From Ideonella dechloratans (GTDB lineage Bacteria > Pseudomonadota > Gammaproteobacteria > Burkholderiales > Burkholderiaceae_C), in contig NZ_CP088082.1 of assembly GCF_021049305.1 (NCBI RefSeq), positions 1 through 64,000 of the forward strand: a stretch of 64,000 bases of DNA, in the 5' to 3' direction. The notes under the pieces were generated by a model, which was not told the origin of the DNA, did no database searches, and worked only from the letters and a program-made list of their open reading frames with translations. The stretch's first letter is position 1; every line of letters starts with the position of its first letter. Position numbers and translations under genes: made by a program. This document shows, in pieces, positions 35,450 to 48,592 of this stretch.

Positions 35450-36250
35450 ATGATTCCCGTCGATGCAGTGACCATGCGCGAGATCGCGCCCCGCTTCAGT
35501 GGCGAACTGGCCGAGCACCAGGACGCCATCCTCAACGCCGTGGGCCCGGTGCTGGCCAGCACCCTGGCCGCTTACGAAATCGACACCCGGCTGCGCATTG
35601 CGCACTTCCTGGCGCAAACCTGCCATGAATCGGCCGGCTTTCGGACGACGGAGGAATTCGCCAGCGGCCAGGCCTACGAAGGCCGCAAGGACCTGGGCAA
35701 CACCCACTCCGGCGACGGCATGCGCTACAAGGGCCGCGGCCTGCTGCAACTGACCGGCCGGGCCAACTACCGCGAGATGGGCCAGCGTCTGGGCCTGCCG
35801 CTGGAAGACCAGCCCGAGCTGGCGGCCGAGCCGGTGCTGTCGCTGAAGATCGCCTGCGAGTTCTGGCGCCGCAAGGCCATCAACCCCTTGTGCGATGCCG
35901 ATGACGTGGTGGGCGTGACGCTCAAGGTCAATGGCGGCAAGAACGGCCTGGCCGAGCGCAGCCAGCTCACCGCCAAGGCCAAGGCGGCCATCGCGCGCAT
36001 CCAGGGCCTGGTTATGACGGGCGAGGCCCCGCCCACGGCCAACCGGCCGGTGCTGCGTCGCGGCTCCAAGGGCGAAGTGGTGGCCGACCTGCAGCGCAAG
36101 CTGCAGCAGCGTGGCTTCAGCCTGGCCATCGACGAGGACTTCGGCGCCGCCACCGAGGCGGTGGTGATGGTGTTCCAGCGTCAGCAGGGGCTGGAGGCCG
36201 ACGGCATCGTCGGCCGTGACACCTGGAACGCGCTGGACGCCAAGCGCTAA
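35450..36250 (+). CDS. GH19 endolysin-like protein with C-terminal peptidoglycan-binding domain
   Basis: 266 residues. A GH19 (chitinase/lysozyme) domain at ~5-185 has the catalytic-glutamate region AQTCHESAGFRTTEEF and the signature MRYKGRGLLQLTGRANY. A PG_binding_1 domain follows at ~200-265 (LRRGSKGEVVADLQRKLQQR, then GIVGRDTWNALDAKR). It has no signal peptide, so export would need lysis, a holin or an injection device. AGGAG precedes the ATG by 4 bp. It is the first gene of a compact operon with three small unknown genes. Confidence 0.8.
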   Translation: MIPVDAVTMREIAPRFSGELAEHQDAILNAVGPVLASTLAAYEIDTRLRIAHFLAQTCHESAGFRTTEEFASGQAYEGRKDLGNTHSGDGMRYKGRGLLQLTGRANYREMGQRLGLPLEDQPELAAEPVLSLKIACEFWRRKAINPLCDADDVVGVTLKVNGGKNGLAERSQLTAKAKAAIARIQGLVMTGEAPPTANRPVLRRGSKGEVVADLQRKLQQRGFSLAIDEDFGAATEAVVMVFQRQQGLEADGIVGRDTWNALDAKR

Positions 36251-36271
36251 CTTCGCACCGGGAGGCCCGCC

Positions 36272-36730
36272 ATGGCCACGACTTCGCTGGAAACCATGAT
36301 CGGCACCCTGTTCACCGCGCCGGCCGACGCCGCGGTGAAGGCGGAGGCCGGCTACCGACGCATCTGGGCCGACTGGCTGGAGCAGACGCGTGACCTGGTG
36401 GGCCAGAACAATGTCGCCGCCCTGCAGCAGATGATGCCGCAGGCCCCGGTGATGAAGTTCAGCGGCGTGCTGGAGCTGACGCTGTCGATGCGGGTGGCCT
36501 CCATCAGCCAGGTGGACGGCGGCCTGTCGCTGGGGGCCGGGCCCATCACCGTGTCGGGCGGCTACTTCCGCCAAAGCTCGGAAGAAAGTGCGCTGACCGC
36601 CCGCGGCACCTTCACGCTGACCAACAGCGAGGTGGACCTCACCACCTACCTGTCGCGCATGGGCCTGACGCCCACGGACCCGGCCTCGCTCACCAAGGCC
36701 ATCGACACGCTGCGCGGCAAGGCAACCTGA
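36272..36730 (+). CDS. Unknown small protein A of the GH19 cassette
   Basis: 152 residues, not recognised with certainty. The N-terminal helical half (AGYRRIWADWLEQTRDLVG) precedes an alternating-hydrophobic strand region (VMKFSGVLELTLSMRVASI) and further strands (ALTARGTFTLTNSEVDLTTY). It has no signal peptide or cysteine. A GGGAGG lies upstream. It is 21 bp after the GH19 gene and 2 bp before the next gene. The helix-then-strand layout is shared with the two following proteins and recalls DUF2589-like families, which I cannot confirm. Confidence 0.6.
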   Translation: MATTSLETMIGTLFTAPADAAVKAEAGYRRIWADWLEQTRDLVGQNNVAALQQMMPQAPVMKFSGVLELTLSMRVASISQVDGGLSLGAGPITVSGGYFRQSSEESALTARGTFTLTNSEVDLTTYLSRMGLTPTDPASLTKAIDTLRGKAT

Positions 36731-36732
36731 AC

Positions 36733-37143
36733 ATGGCCACCCCGCCCAAACCGCCCACGGCGGAGCCACCCGCCGACGTGATGCTGGAAGACGTGCTGCT
36801 GGCCTTGCAGAAGACCTTCAGCCGCCTGAGCGCCACCACCGCTCAGCGCAATGCCGAAGAGTTTCGCGACCAGGCCCGCGCGCTGATCGTGGGTGATGTG
36901 GATTTCGAATTCACGGTGCAGGTGGCGCCGGCGCTGTCGGCCAAGCCGGCAGGGGCGGCCGCCCCGGGGCGCCGGCTGAAGGCCGCGGCCGCCCCTGCCG
37001 AGCCGGCGCGGCCGGACACCCTGCGCTACTGTGCCGACGGGGGCGGCTTTCCGCTCAAGCTGTCCGGGCGCATTGCCACCGATGTGCGGCATGCCGAGGC
37101 GCCGGCCGCACCCCCCGCACCTGAACCGGGAGACAGCCGATGA
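36733..37143 (+). CDS. Unknown small protein B of the GH19 cassette
   Basis: 136 residues. A long amphipathic helix (VMLEDVLLALQKTFSRLSAT, continuing to ~50) leads into the strand VDFEFTVQVA, a variable Ala/Pro-rich loop, a second strand FPLKLSGRIATDV and a Pro/Ala tail. The layout resembles proteins A and C. Its stop overlaps the next ATG by 4 bp. Confidence 0.6.
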   Translation: MATPPKPPTAEPPADVMLEDVLLALQKTFSRLSATTAQRNAEEFRDQARALIVGDVDFEFTVQVAPALSAKPAGAAAPGRRLKAAAAPAEPARPDTLRYCADGGGFPLKLSGRIATDVRHAEAPAAPPAPEPGDSR

Positions 37144-37421
37144 GCGACACCGTCACCACCGTGGCCGTTCCCGCGGTCGATGCCATCTTTGCCGAAACGG
37201 TGGACGCCCTGCGCCGTCAGATCGACCAGATGCAGCTGCTGTCCAAGGCGCAGGCCCAGGCTGGGCTGGCGCAGGCCCATGTGGACGTCATCGACGTCGA
37301 GCTGGTGTTCAAGAGTGTGGCGGTGCAGGGCAGCTCGGGCCTGGCCAAGCTGCTGGTGTCCGACAAGCAGACCAGCAGCACCATGGAGCTGCGCCTGTCC
37401 ACCCGGGTGCGCATCGACTGA
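37140..37421 (+). CDS. Unknown small protein C of the GH19 cassette
   Basis: 93 residues. A Gln-rich helix (DALRRQIDQMQLLSKAQAQA) is followed by strand DVIDVELVFKSVAV, a loop and a final strand STMELRLSTRVRID. It has the same helix-strand-loop-strand order as protein B. The ATG overlaps the stop of gene B, indicating coupled translation. It is the last gene of the cassette. Confidence 0.6.
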   Translation: MSDTVTTVAVPAVDAIFAETVDALRRQIDQMQLLSKAQAQAGLAQAHVDVIDVELVFKSVAVQGSSGLAKLLVSDKQTSSTMELRLSTRVRID

Positions 37422-37457
37422 GCGCACTGCGCTGGCCGCCATGCGTGGCAGCCGTGT

Positions 37458-37634
37458 TCAGGCGGCTTTCAGCACCCGGTTGGCGGGCGAGGGCAGGGGG
37501 CTGTCGAGCCGTTCCAGCTGCAGGCCGGCGTAAGTCTTGCGGACTTCCTCCTCAGACCACCGGCGCCGGGTGGTGAAGGTGCCCCAGATGGGGTGCCGGT
37601 GCACCTTCCAGAACCATTGCTTGTCATCGTGCAT
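37458..37634 (-). CDS. Small Trp-rich hypothetical protein
   Basis: 58 residues starting MHDDKQWFWKVHRHPIWGTF, basic and aromatic in the first half (RRRWSEEEVRKTY). AGGAGA lies 8 bp before the ATG at 37634, supporting translation although the gene is short. It is convergent with the GH19 cassette. Family unknown; it could be a small nucleic-acid-binding or regulatory peptide. Confidence 0.5.
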   Translation of the reverse strand: MHDDKQWFWKVHRHPIWGTFTTRRRWSEEEVRKTYAGLQLERLDSPLPSPANRVLKAA

Positions 37635-37695
37635 GCTGTCGTCTCCTGTGTGCATGGCCTCTGGTGTACCGGCCTGGGGGATCACAGGGTGAGCC

Positions 37696-38046
37696 TCAGA
37701 CCAGGGCATCTTCCGGCACGGCGGGGGACATGGCGGAGGCTGGATTGTGCACGCCTTTGGATTCAGCCCAGCTGGCAATGGCCAGGCACAGCAGTTCCCA
37801 GGCGGTGCCGCTGCAGGCCCGGTGCGGCGCCACATAGCGCAGCAGGGCGGCAATGCGGGCCGGGTCCGGCTGGGCCTGGCTCATCAGCGCGCGCCAGGCG
37901 TGGGCGGCGCGGTGGCCGGCCGCCAGGATGGGGTCGGCGGGCATGGCGCCTGTCTCTGTGGAAAAGTAGCCGACCATCTCGGCACACACCAGTTCGGCGC
38001 TGTCGCGCGGGCGGATGCCCAGTTCGGCATCGGTGGCTTCCCTCAT
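37696..38046 (-). CDS. Hypothetical helical protein, 116 aa
   Basis: All-helical 116-residue protein with an acidic, Ala-rich composition (GHRAAHAWRALMSQAQPDPA; ACSGTAWELLCLAIASWAES). GGGAGCAGGA lies just before the ATG at 38046. It has no signal peptide or known motif. It is encoded upstream of the Trp-rich small gene on the same strand, with a 61-bp gap. Confidence 0.5.
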   Translation of the reverse strand: MREATDAELGIRPRDSAELVCAEMVGYFSTETGAMPADPILAAGHRAAHAWRALMSQAQPDPARIAALLRYVAPHRACSGTAWELLCLAIASWAESKGVHNPASAMSPAVPEDALV

Positions 38047-38201
38047 GTCCTGCTCCCTGTCGATACTGCTGGACGGATTTGTCCCACATCCCGGGTCCGG
38101 TTTCCTCGCCCAAAGGAGGGAAGGCTGACCCCCTTGTGATCTGGGTTGGGGATCAGATCGCTGTCGGCCCCCGGCTCTTGGTATCGAAAGGTTTCCTGTC
38201 C

Positions 38202-38597
38202 ATGCTGCTCCACTTCCTGCTGGCCGATTCCGAACTGGCCTGGGTCCGCCAGGACGGCACCACGCTGATCCTGCGCTTCTCGGCCGCCCAGGCCGAACGC
38301 CGCGAGTCCTCCCCGACCGAGCGGCCGGTCATCGGCTACGCGCCGGGCGTGCTGATGCAGCTACAGGACGCCACGCCGCTGCCCGCTGGCATCGAAGCCC
38401 TGTTCGGCCGGGTGGAGAGCGGGGTGATCCGCAGCGGCTCGGAGCGCTGGACAGGCTGCCCGTTGCCCTTTGCCAGCCCGGCACCCGTGCAGCTGGAACT
38501 GGTGCTGGCCCGCCACGGCCCCTGGCAGGTCGCGGCCAGCGCGTTCAGCGTGGGCTTCGAGGGCGAGCCCAACTTCCGGGAGTCATGGGCCTGCTAG
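38202..38597 (+). CDS. Hypothetical protein, 131 aa
   Basis: 131 residues, beta-rich by appearance (LLADSELAWVRQDGTTLILR; VQLELVLARHGPWQVAASAF). It has no signal peptide. Its last 15 bp overlap the 3' end of the convergent MocR gene. I do not recognise the family. Confidence 0.5.
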   Translation: MLLHFLLADSELAWVRQDGTTLILRFSAAQAERRESSPTERPVIGYAPGVLMQLQDATPLPAGIEALFGRVESGVIRSGSERWTGCPLPFASPAPVQLELVLARHGPWQVAASAFSVGFEGEPNFRESWAC

Positions 38598-40016
38598 GCG
38601 CTGACGGGCCAGGCCGCCCAGGGTGCGCAAGGCCTCGTCCACCCGCACATCGTCGGGCCGGCCGATGTTCAGCCGCAGGTGGTGCACAAAGCGCTGGTCG
38701 GCCGAGAACAGCAGGCCCGGCGCGGTGCTGATGCCCTGGGCCAGGGCGTCCTGGCTCAGCGCCATGGCGTCCACCCCGGCCGGCAGCTCCAGCCAGAGGA
38801 AGTAGCCGCCCTCCGGGTGGGTCACCCGCGTGCCGGCCGGAAAGTGCCGGGCGATCTGCCGGGCCGCCCGCTGCCGCTGCGCCGAGAGCGCCTGGCGCAG
38901 CTGCCGCAGGTGGCGGTCGTAGCCGCCATGGGCCAGGTAGTCGGCCACGGCCCGCTGCGCGGGCAGCGAGGTGGCCAGGGTGCTCATCATCTTCAGGCGC
39001 TGCACCTGCGCGGTGTAGCGGCCGGCCGCGGCCCAGCCCACCCGGTAGCCCGGGGCCAGGCATTTGGAAAACGAGCTGCAGTGCAGCACCAGGCCGGCCT
39101 GGTCGAAGGCCTTGGCCGGCAGCGGGCGGTGGGCGCCGCCGTGCAGCTCGCCGTACACGTCGTCCTCCACCAGCGGAATGCCGTGGCGGGCCAGCAGGGC
39201 CACCAGGGCCTTCTTCTTGGCCAGCGGCATCAGCGCGCCCAGCGGGTTCTGGAAATTGGGCATGAACCAGCAGGCCGCCACCCGCCGCTGCTGGAGCAGG
39301 GCCTCCAGCGCCGCCAGGTCCACGCCCTCCTGCGGGTCGGTGGCCACCTCCAGCGCGCGCAGGTTCAGCCGCTCGATGGTCTGCAGCGCGGCATAGAAGG
39401 TGGGCGACTCCACCACCACCACATCGCCCGGCCGGGTGCAGGCCTGCAGGCAGAGGTTGAGCGCTTCCATGGCGCCGTGGGTGATGACGAGCTCGCCCGG
39501 GTCCAGCGCCACGCCCTGCTGGGCATGGCGGCGGTGCAGCAGCTCGCGCAGCGGCTCGTCGCCCCGCACCAGCGCGCCGGTGATCTGTGCCGGTTTGAGC
39601 TGGCGCATGGCCCGCGCGCCCGAACGGGCCAGGGCCTCGAAGGGGAAGAGCTCGGGTGGCGGGAAGGCCGAGCCCAGGGGCACGACGGCGGAGTCCTGCA
39701 CGCTGCCCAGCAGCTCGAAGATCAGCTCGCTGACGCTGACCTTCTGCGCCCCGGGGCGCGGCCGGGCCACGGGCGGCGGCAGCGGCCGCGAAGCCTGGCG
39801 CGTGCGCACGTAGTAGCCCGAGCGAGGGCGCACCTCCACCAGACCGCGTGCCTCCAGCGTGGCGTAGGTCTGGAAGGCGGTGGCGGGGCTGATGCCGTGG
39901 TCGGCGCAGAGCTGACGGATGGAGGGCAGGCGGGCGCCGTCGGGCAGCCGGCCCGCCGCGATGGCGGCCACCAGCTCCTCGGCCAGGCGCTCGTAGAGGA
40001 AGGGGGTGCCGATCAT
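38583..40016 (-). CDS. MocR/PdxR-type regulator (GntR HTH fused to class I aminotransferase)
   Basis: A 477-residue fusion. The GntR winged helix is at ~5-72 (LPSIRQLCADHGISPATAFQ, then GLVEVRPRSGYYV). The fold-type I aminotransferase domain at ~110-470 has the PLP-binding lysine in SSFSKCLAPGYRVGW and the Asp-region VEDDVYGELHG. MocR proteins sense PLP or an aminated ligand and regulate neighbouring genes. The divergent neighbour is an acyl-CoA-dehydrogenase-like gene 59 bp away, a possible target. Confidence 0.92.
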   Translation of the reverse strand: MIGTPFLYERLAEELVAAIAAGRLPDGARLPSIRQLCADHGISPATAFQTYATLEARGLVEVRPRSGYYVRTRQASRPLPPPVARPRPGAQKVSVSELIFELLGSVQDSAVVPLGSAFPPPELFPFEALARSGARAMRQLKPAQITGALVRGDEPLRELLHRRHAQQGVALDPGELVITHGAMEALNLCLQACTRPGDVVVVESPTFYAALQTIERLNLRALEVATDPQEGVDLAALEALLQQRRVAACWFMPNFQNPLGALMPLAKKKALVALLARHGIPLVEDDVYGELHGGAHRPLPAKAFDQAGLVLHCSSFSKCLAPGYRVGWAAAGRYTAQVQRLKMMSTLATSLPAQRAVADYLAHGGYDRHLRQLRQALSAQRQRAARQIARHFPAGTRVTHPEGGYFLWLELPAGVDAMALSQDALAQGISTAPGLLFSADQRFVHHLRLNIGRPDDVRVDEALRTLGGLARQRLAGP

Positions 40017-40075
40017 CTGATCCGGTCGAAATGCGGCATGTCTGGATCTTACGGCTCAGATGGCGGCGTCGCACC

Positions 40076-40762
40076 ATGCCGATCATGCACAGCAGCCCTT
40101 TCGATCTGGCGCCGCAAGCGCTGGCAACCTCGCGTTCGGCGGCCCACACCCTGCGGCGCCTGGGCCAGGCCGGCCTGTTCCGCCTGAGCCTGCCCAGCGA
40201 GCACGGCGGCCTGGATGCGCCCGTGGGCGATCTGGCCGCCGCCCTGGCCGGGCTGCGGGCCACCCACCCTGCCGCGGCCCGCCTGGCCCTGGCGCAGCTG
40301 GGCGCCATCCAGGCCCTGCTGCTGGGCGACAACGTGGCCCTGCGGGAATTCCGCCTGCCCGCCCTGGTGGCGGGCGAGCGCGCGGCGGTGCTGGCCGGCG
40401 GCCCGCCCGGCCCCGCGCTGGAGGGGCTGCCCAGCGCGCCGGTCTGGCGCATCAGCGGCCTGCTGCCCGGCCTGGCCAACCTCTCGGGCGATGGCTTCAG
40501 CCTGATCGCCCGCGCCCGCCTGGGCGACACCCTGGGCTGGGTCTGCCTGGACAGCGAGACCGACGGCCTGGACGTGCTGCCGCCCCATCCGTCGGGCGAT
40601 GCCGCGCTGGCGCGTCAGGCCGGCCTGGGCGATGTGCGCTGCCGCCGCGTGCTCTTCCGCGTGGACGAGTGGCTGGGCGAGGACAGCCTCACGCCCGCGC
40701 TGCAGGCCTTCCAGGCGCAGATCGCCGCCAGCGCATCCACCACTTGTTCTTCACCCGTCTGA
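40076..40762 (+). CDS. Truncated acyl-CoA dehydrogenase-like protein
   Basis: 228 residues that resemble the N-terminal helical domain (LFRLSLPSEHGGLDAPVGDL; ATHPAAARLALAQLGAIQAL) and beta-barrel middle domain (VWRISGLLPGLANLSGDGFS) of acyl-CoA dehydrogenases. The protein ends where the C-terminal four-helix domain with FAD contacts and the catalytic base should begin. Usual family length is ~380. It is either a degenerate, non-catalytic relative or a decayed gene. It is only 8 bp upstream of ccoG. Met4 (40085) is an alternative start. Confidence 0.55.
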   Translation: MPIMHSSPFDLAPQALATSRSAAHTLRRLGQAGLFRLSLPSEHGGLDAPVGDLAAALAGLRATHPAAARLALAQLGAIQALLLGDNVALREFRLPALVAGERAAVLAGGPPGPALEGLPSAPVWRISGLLPGLANLSGDGFSLIARARLGDTLGWVCLDSETDGLDVLPPHPSGDAALARQAGLGDVRCRRVLFRVDEWLGEDSLTPALQAFQAQIAASASTTCSSPV

Positions 40763-40770
40763 ACTGGGTC

Positions 40771-42207
<1,437 letters not shown>

Positions 42208-42225
42208 ACCTGCCGGGGCCGGTCG

Positions 42226-45939
<3,714 letters not shown>

Positions 45940-46347
45940 GGGGGGTGGATTCACACGGTCCGGTCGCGGCATCCTCAAGATTGTGCGAACCGTCCATCCA
46001 TGGCAAGGGACTGCACAGGGTGCAGCTCCTCCAGGGGAATCATGTGGGGTGTTTCCCGGGGCGCGGCCCTTGTCTTGCGCCAGGTCAAGCCGGCCTCTGC
46101 GCCGGGTCGCGGCTCAGGGTTGTCTCGCTCGGGGCAACCCCGTGTCTGCGCCAGGCCGCTGCCGGCTGACACACCCGGTTTGCAGCCGGGCGCCCCAGCC
46201 TGTCACACCGGCCCAGGGTTGACCCTGGCGTCCGACCGCTCCAGACGGGCCACCGCAGGGGTGGTCCGCCGCTTGCAAGGTGCGGCGGTGACGGTGGCCA
46301 GCCCAGGCAGCCGCCACCCAGCGGTTCGAGATGGGAGAGGAGACACG
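45940..46347. other. ~400-bp divergent intergenic region
   Basis: A gene-free stretch between the hybrid kinase and the 373-aa gene. It contains a dyad at 46213-46228 and a smaller hairpin near 46184-46200 (CCCGG...CCGGG). A GAGAGGAGA ribosome-binding site ends it, just before the ATG at 46348. I see no tRNA, small-RNA signature or ORF I can support. Confidence 0.45.
46213..46228. promoter_or_regulatory. 16-bp dyad upstream of the duplicated-domain gene
   Basis: CCAGGGTTGACCCTGG has perfect 7-bp arms around a TG centre and contains a TTGACC that could act as a -35 element for the plus strand. It is a candidate operator between the divergent kinase and unknown genes, read by eye. Confidence 0.35.
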
Positions 46348-47469
46348 ATGACGCCTCAGGAGCGCCAATGGTTGGAGACTGTGCTGGAGGTGCGTGCGCC
46401 CTGGCAGGTGCAGGGCTTCAAATGGAGCGATGGCACGCGCCAGCTCTCGGTCCAGGTGGGCACGGCCGCGGAAAGCGCCGGCCCCTTCTGGGCGCCGCGC
46501 AAGCCCTCGGCGGGCGGCCAGCGCCTGCACTGGGCCCATCTGCCGATGGCCGGGCGCCGCTGCGAGGTCGTGCTGACCCTGCGCGAGGGCCAGCCCCTGC
46601 CCGAGGCACCCTGGGCCGGCGAGCCCGAGCTGCCGTTCTCGCAGGCGCTCTCGCGCCTGGTGCTGGACCTGATGCTCGACGGCGCCACCATGTCCCAGCT
46701 CTGCCGCATGCTGGACCTGCCGCTGTCGGACCTGTGGAAGTACAAGTTCCGGCTGGACCATGGCAGTGCCCGGCCGCCCCAGGCCCGCGATGCACGGGAA
46801 GCCCGCGAGGCGGCGCGACCGGCGGCAGCGCCGGCCCAGCCCGCGGCCCAGCGCCCGCCGTTGCCGGTGCCCGTGCCGCCGCCGGTGGCCACCCGTCCCA
46901 TCGAGCTGGCCCCGGCCGCGCCCCGTGTGGCCGACGACGACGAGGCCATCCCGCCCGAGGACGCCCCGGTCTGGCTGGCCCTGCTCACCGGGCGGCAGAC
47001 GATCGAGGTGCGGGCCCTGGGGCTCAAGCTGCTGCTGTCCAAGCTCACCCGCGAAGCCGCCACCCACCGCGATGCCGACCTGCACCGCCAGGCCTCGCGG
47101 GGCCTGTACCGCTACTTCGTGCGCAACCAGCCGCTGCTGGCCGGCGAGATCGCCCAGCTGCGCACGGCCGATGCCGCGGCCCGGGCCGCGCTGCAGGCCT
47201 CGCTCAGCCGGGCGATGGCCGGCGAGGACGAGGAGGTGCCCGATGTCAGCGACCCGCTGTGGCAGGCCCTGCTCAGTGGCGACTGCGACATCGAGGTGCG
47301 CACGCTGAGCCTGCGCCTGCTGCTGACCAAGCTGCGTCAGCAGGCCCGCGGCCTGCAGGACGACGAGCTGCGCATGCTCAAGCTGGTCGAGCTGCACCGC
47401 TTCTTCGCCCGCCACCGCGCGGTGCTGCGCCACGAACTGGAACAGCTGCGCCGCTGGACCCTGAACTGA
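46348..47469 (+). CDS. Unknown protein with internal duplication
   Basis: 373 residues. The N-terminal domain (~1-135) is beta-rich and ends in a helical [21 protein letters not shown] Pro/Ala linker (~145-195) follows. Then come two related ~67-residue helical repeats: ~210-276 ([20 protein letters not shown]...) and ~304-370 ([20 protein letters not shown]...). Both repeats share the IEVR-L-LLL-KL pattern and end ELEQLR/EIAQLR. There is no signal peptide. I do not recognise the family. It is 11 bp upstream of the DUF6976-like gene in the same direction. Confidence 0.65.
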   Translation: MTPQERQWLETVLEVRAPWQVQGFKWSDGTRQLSVQVGTAAESAGPFWAPRKPSAGGQRLHWAHLPMAGRRCEVVLTLREGQPLPEAPWAGEPELPFSQALSRLVLDLMLDGATMSQLCRMLDLPLSDLWKYKFRLDHGSARPPQARDAREAREAARPAAAPAQPAAQRPPLPVPVPPPVATRPIELAPAAPRVADDDEAIPPEDAPVWLALLTGRQTIEVRALGLKLLLSKLTREAATHRDADLHRQASRGLYRYFVRNQPLLAGEIAQLRTADAAARAALQASLSRAMAGEDEEVPDVSDPLWQALLSGDCDIEVRTLSLRLLLTKLRQQARGLQDDELRMLKLVELHRFFARHRAVLRHELEQLRRWTLN

Positions 47470-47480
47470 AGCCCGTTCCC

Positions 47481-48479
47481 ATGAATGCACTGACCCACCG
47501 CCTGGTCTCGCTCGACGAGGCCGCCCGCCTGATCCAGGCCCGCAAGCCCTGCTGCATCGCCGGCGACGAGGCCCTGCTGCGCCAGCTGCCGCGGGGCGAC
47601 TGGATCGGCGGCACCATTGCCTACTTCATGACCGACAGCGGCGGCACCTGCAGCCGCCAGCAGGTCTTCGTGACCGAGCTGCCCGCCGGCCCGCGGCCAC
47701 CCGGCGTGCGCCTGTATGCCCGGTCCCAGCTCTCGCGGGTCTGCCTGGACGGGCCGGAACACGGTTTCTCGGTGATGGTGCTGCCGGCCTTCAGCGAGGT
47801 GCACGAGGCCTTCGCCCAGGAGGCCCCGGGCTACGAGGACATGTACATGAAGCCCCTGGTGGGCTGGGTGGCCGGCATGCACCTGGACGAGCCCGGCACC
47901 CGCCCGCGCGTGGTCGATGGCCAGACCGGCCTGCTGCACGACAACGCGGCGGTCGTCATCCACCTGCCGCTGCCGGAGACCGCGCTGGTGCACGTGGACA
48001 TCCTCAACCTCTTCACCCCGGGCGACGGGCCGGTGATCGAGTTCGCGCGCAGCGGCTTCACCGGGGGCGACTGCCTGATCGACGGCCAGCCGGCCAACCT
48101 TCACGACTGGTGGGTGCGCCAGGGCGCCGACCCCCGCTGGCCCCTGGTGGCCGACTACCACGGCGCGCTGATCAACGTCAGCATCAAGGCCCTGGACGCG
48201 GCCCACCGCCGGGTGGAGTTCTACGCCCCGGTCTTTCCGGGCGTGGGCTACCGCCTGGCCCGGCCGCTGCCCGACTACTCGGCCGCCTTCGCACGCGCCG
48301 CCGCCGGCCAGACCTTGGCCAGCGACCCGGTGTTCTGCTGCAACTGCATCCTCAACTACCTGCATGGCCAGCTGCAAGGGCGCCGCACCGGGCGCTTCCA
48401 GGGCCCGATGACCTTCGGCGAGATCGGCTACCAGCTGCTCAACCAGACCCTGGTGCACCTGAGCGTGGAGGGCCTGTGA
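47481..48479 (+). CDS. Unknown protein, DUF6976-like
   Basis: 332 residues. The N-terminus (LDEAARLIQARKPCCIAGDE, then LPRGDWIGGTIAYFMTDSGG) recalls the DUF6976 family; this is from memory. The central part has acidic HLPLPETALVHVDILNLF and C-terminal cysteines SDPVFCCNCILNYLHG. There is no signal peptide or membrane helix. It is probably co-transcribed with the preceding duplicated-domain gene and followed by a GGDEF-EAL gene, so a signalling role is possible but unproven. Confidence 0.65.
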   Translation: MNALTHRLVSLDEAARLIQARKPCCIAGDEALLRQLPRGDWIGGTIAYFMTDSGGTCSRQQVFVTELPAGPRPPGVRLYARSQLSRVCLDGPEHGFSVMVLPAFSEVHEAFAQEAPGYEDMYMKPLVGWVAGMHLDEPGTRPRVVDGQTGLLHDNAAVVIHLPLPETALVHVDILNLFTPGDGPVIEFARSGFTGGDCLIDGQPANLHDWWVRQGADPRWPLVADYHGALINVSIKALDAAHRRVEFYAPVFPGVGYRLARPLPDYSAAFARAAAGQTLASDPVFCCNCILNYLHGQLQGRRTGRFQGPMTFGEIGYQLLNQTLVHLSVEGL

Positions 48480-48480
48480 G

Positions 48481-48496
48481 CCCGTGAAAACACGGG
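48481..48496 (+). terminator. Hairpin directly after the DUF6976-like gene
   Basis: CCCGTG, loop AAAA, CACGGG form a 6-bp perfect stem two bases after the stop codon. No U-run follows (TGTCTG), so it would be a weak terminator or a 3'-end stabilising hairpin before the GGDEF-EAL gene. Confidence 0.35.
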
Positions 48497-48592
48497 TGTC
48501 TGCGCAGCAGATCGGACCATGGGGGCCTGCCCGGGCGGCTTAACATCCCCTGGCACCTTCCCACGGACCGGCGAGCCCGCAACAAGCCCCCC

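Noticed and set aside
35450..37421. Reading the GH19 cassette as part of a prophage
   Set aside because: No integrase, terminase, capsid, tail or holin gene is recognisable within 10 kb on either side, so a prophage is not supported by this window.
45940..46347. tRNA or small RNA in the kinase upstream gap
   Set aside because: No cloverleaf or T-loop GTTCRA pattern could be built by eye; only short GC-rich dyads are present.
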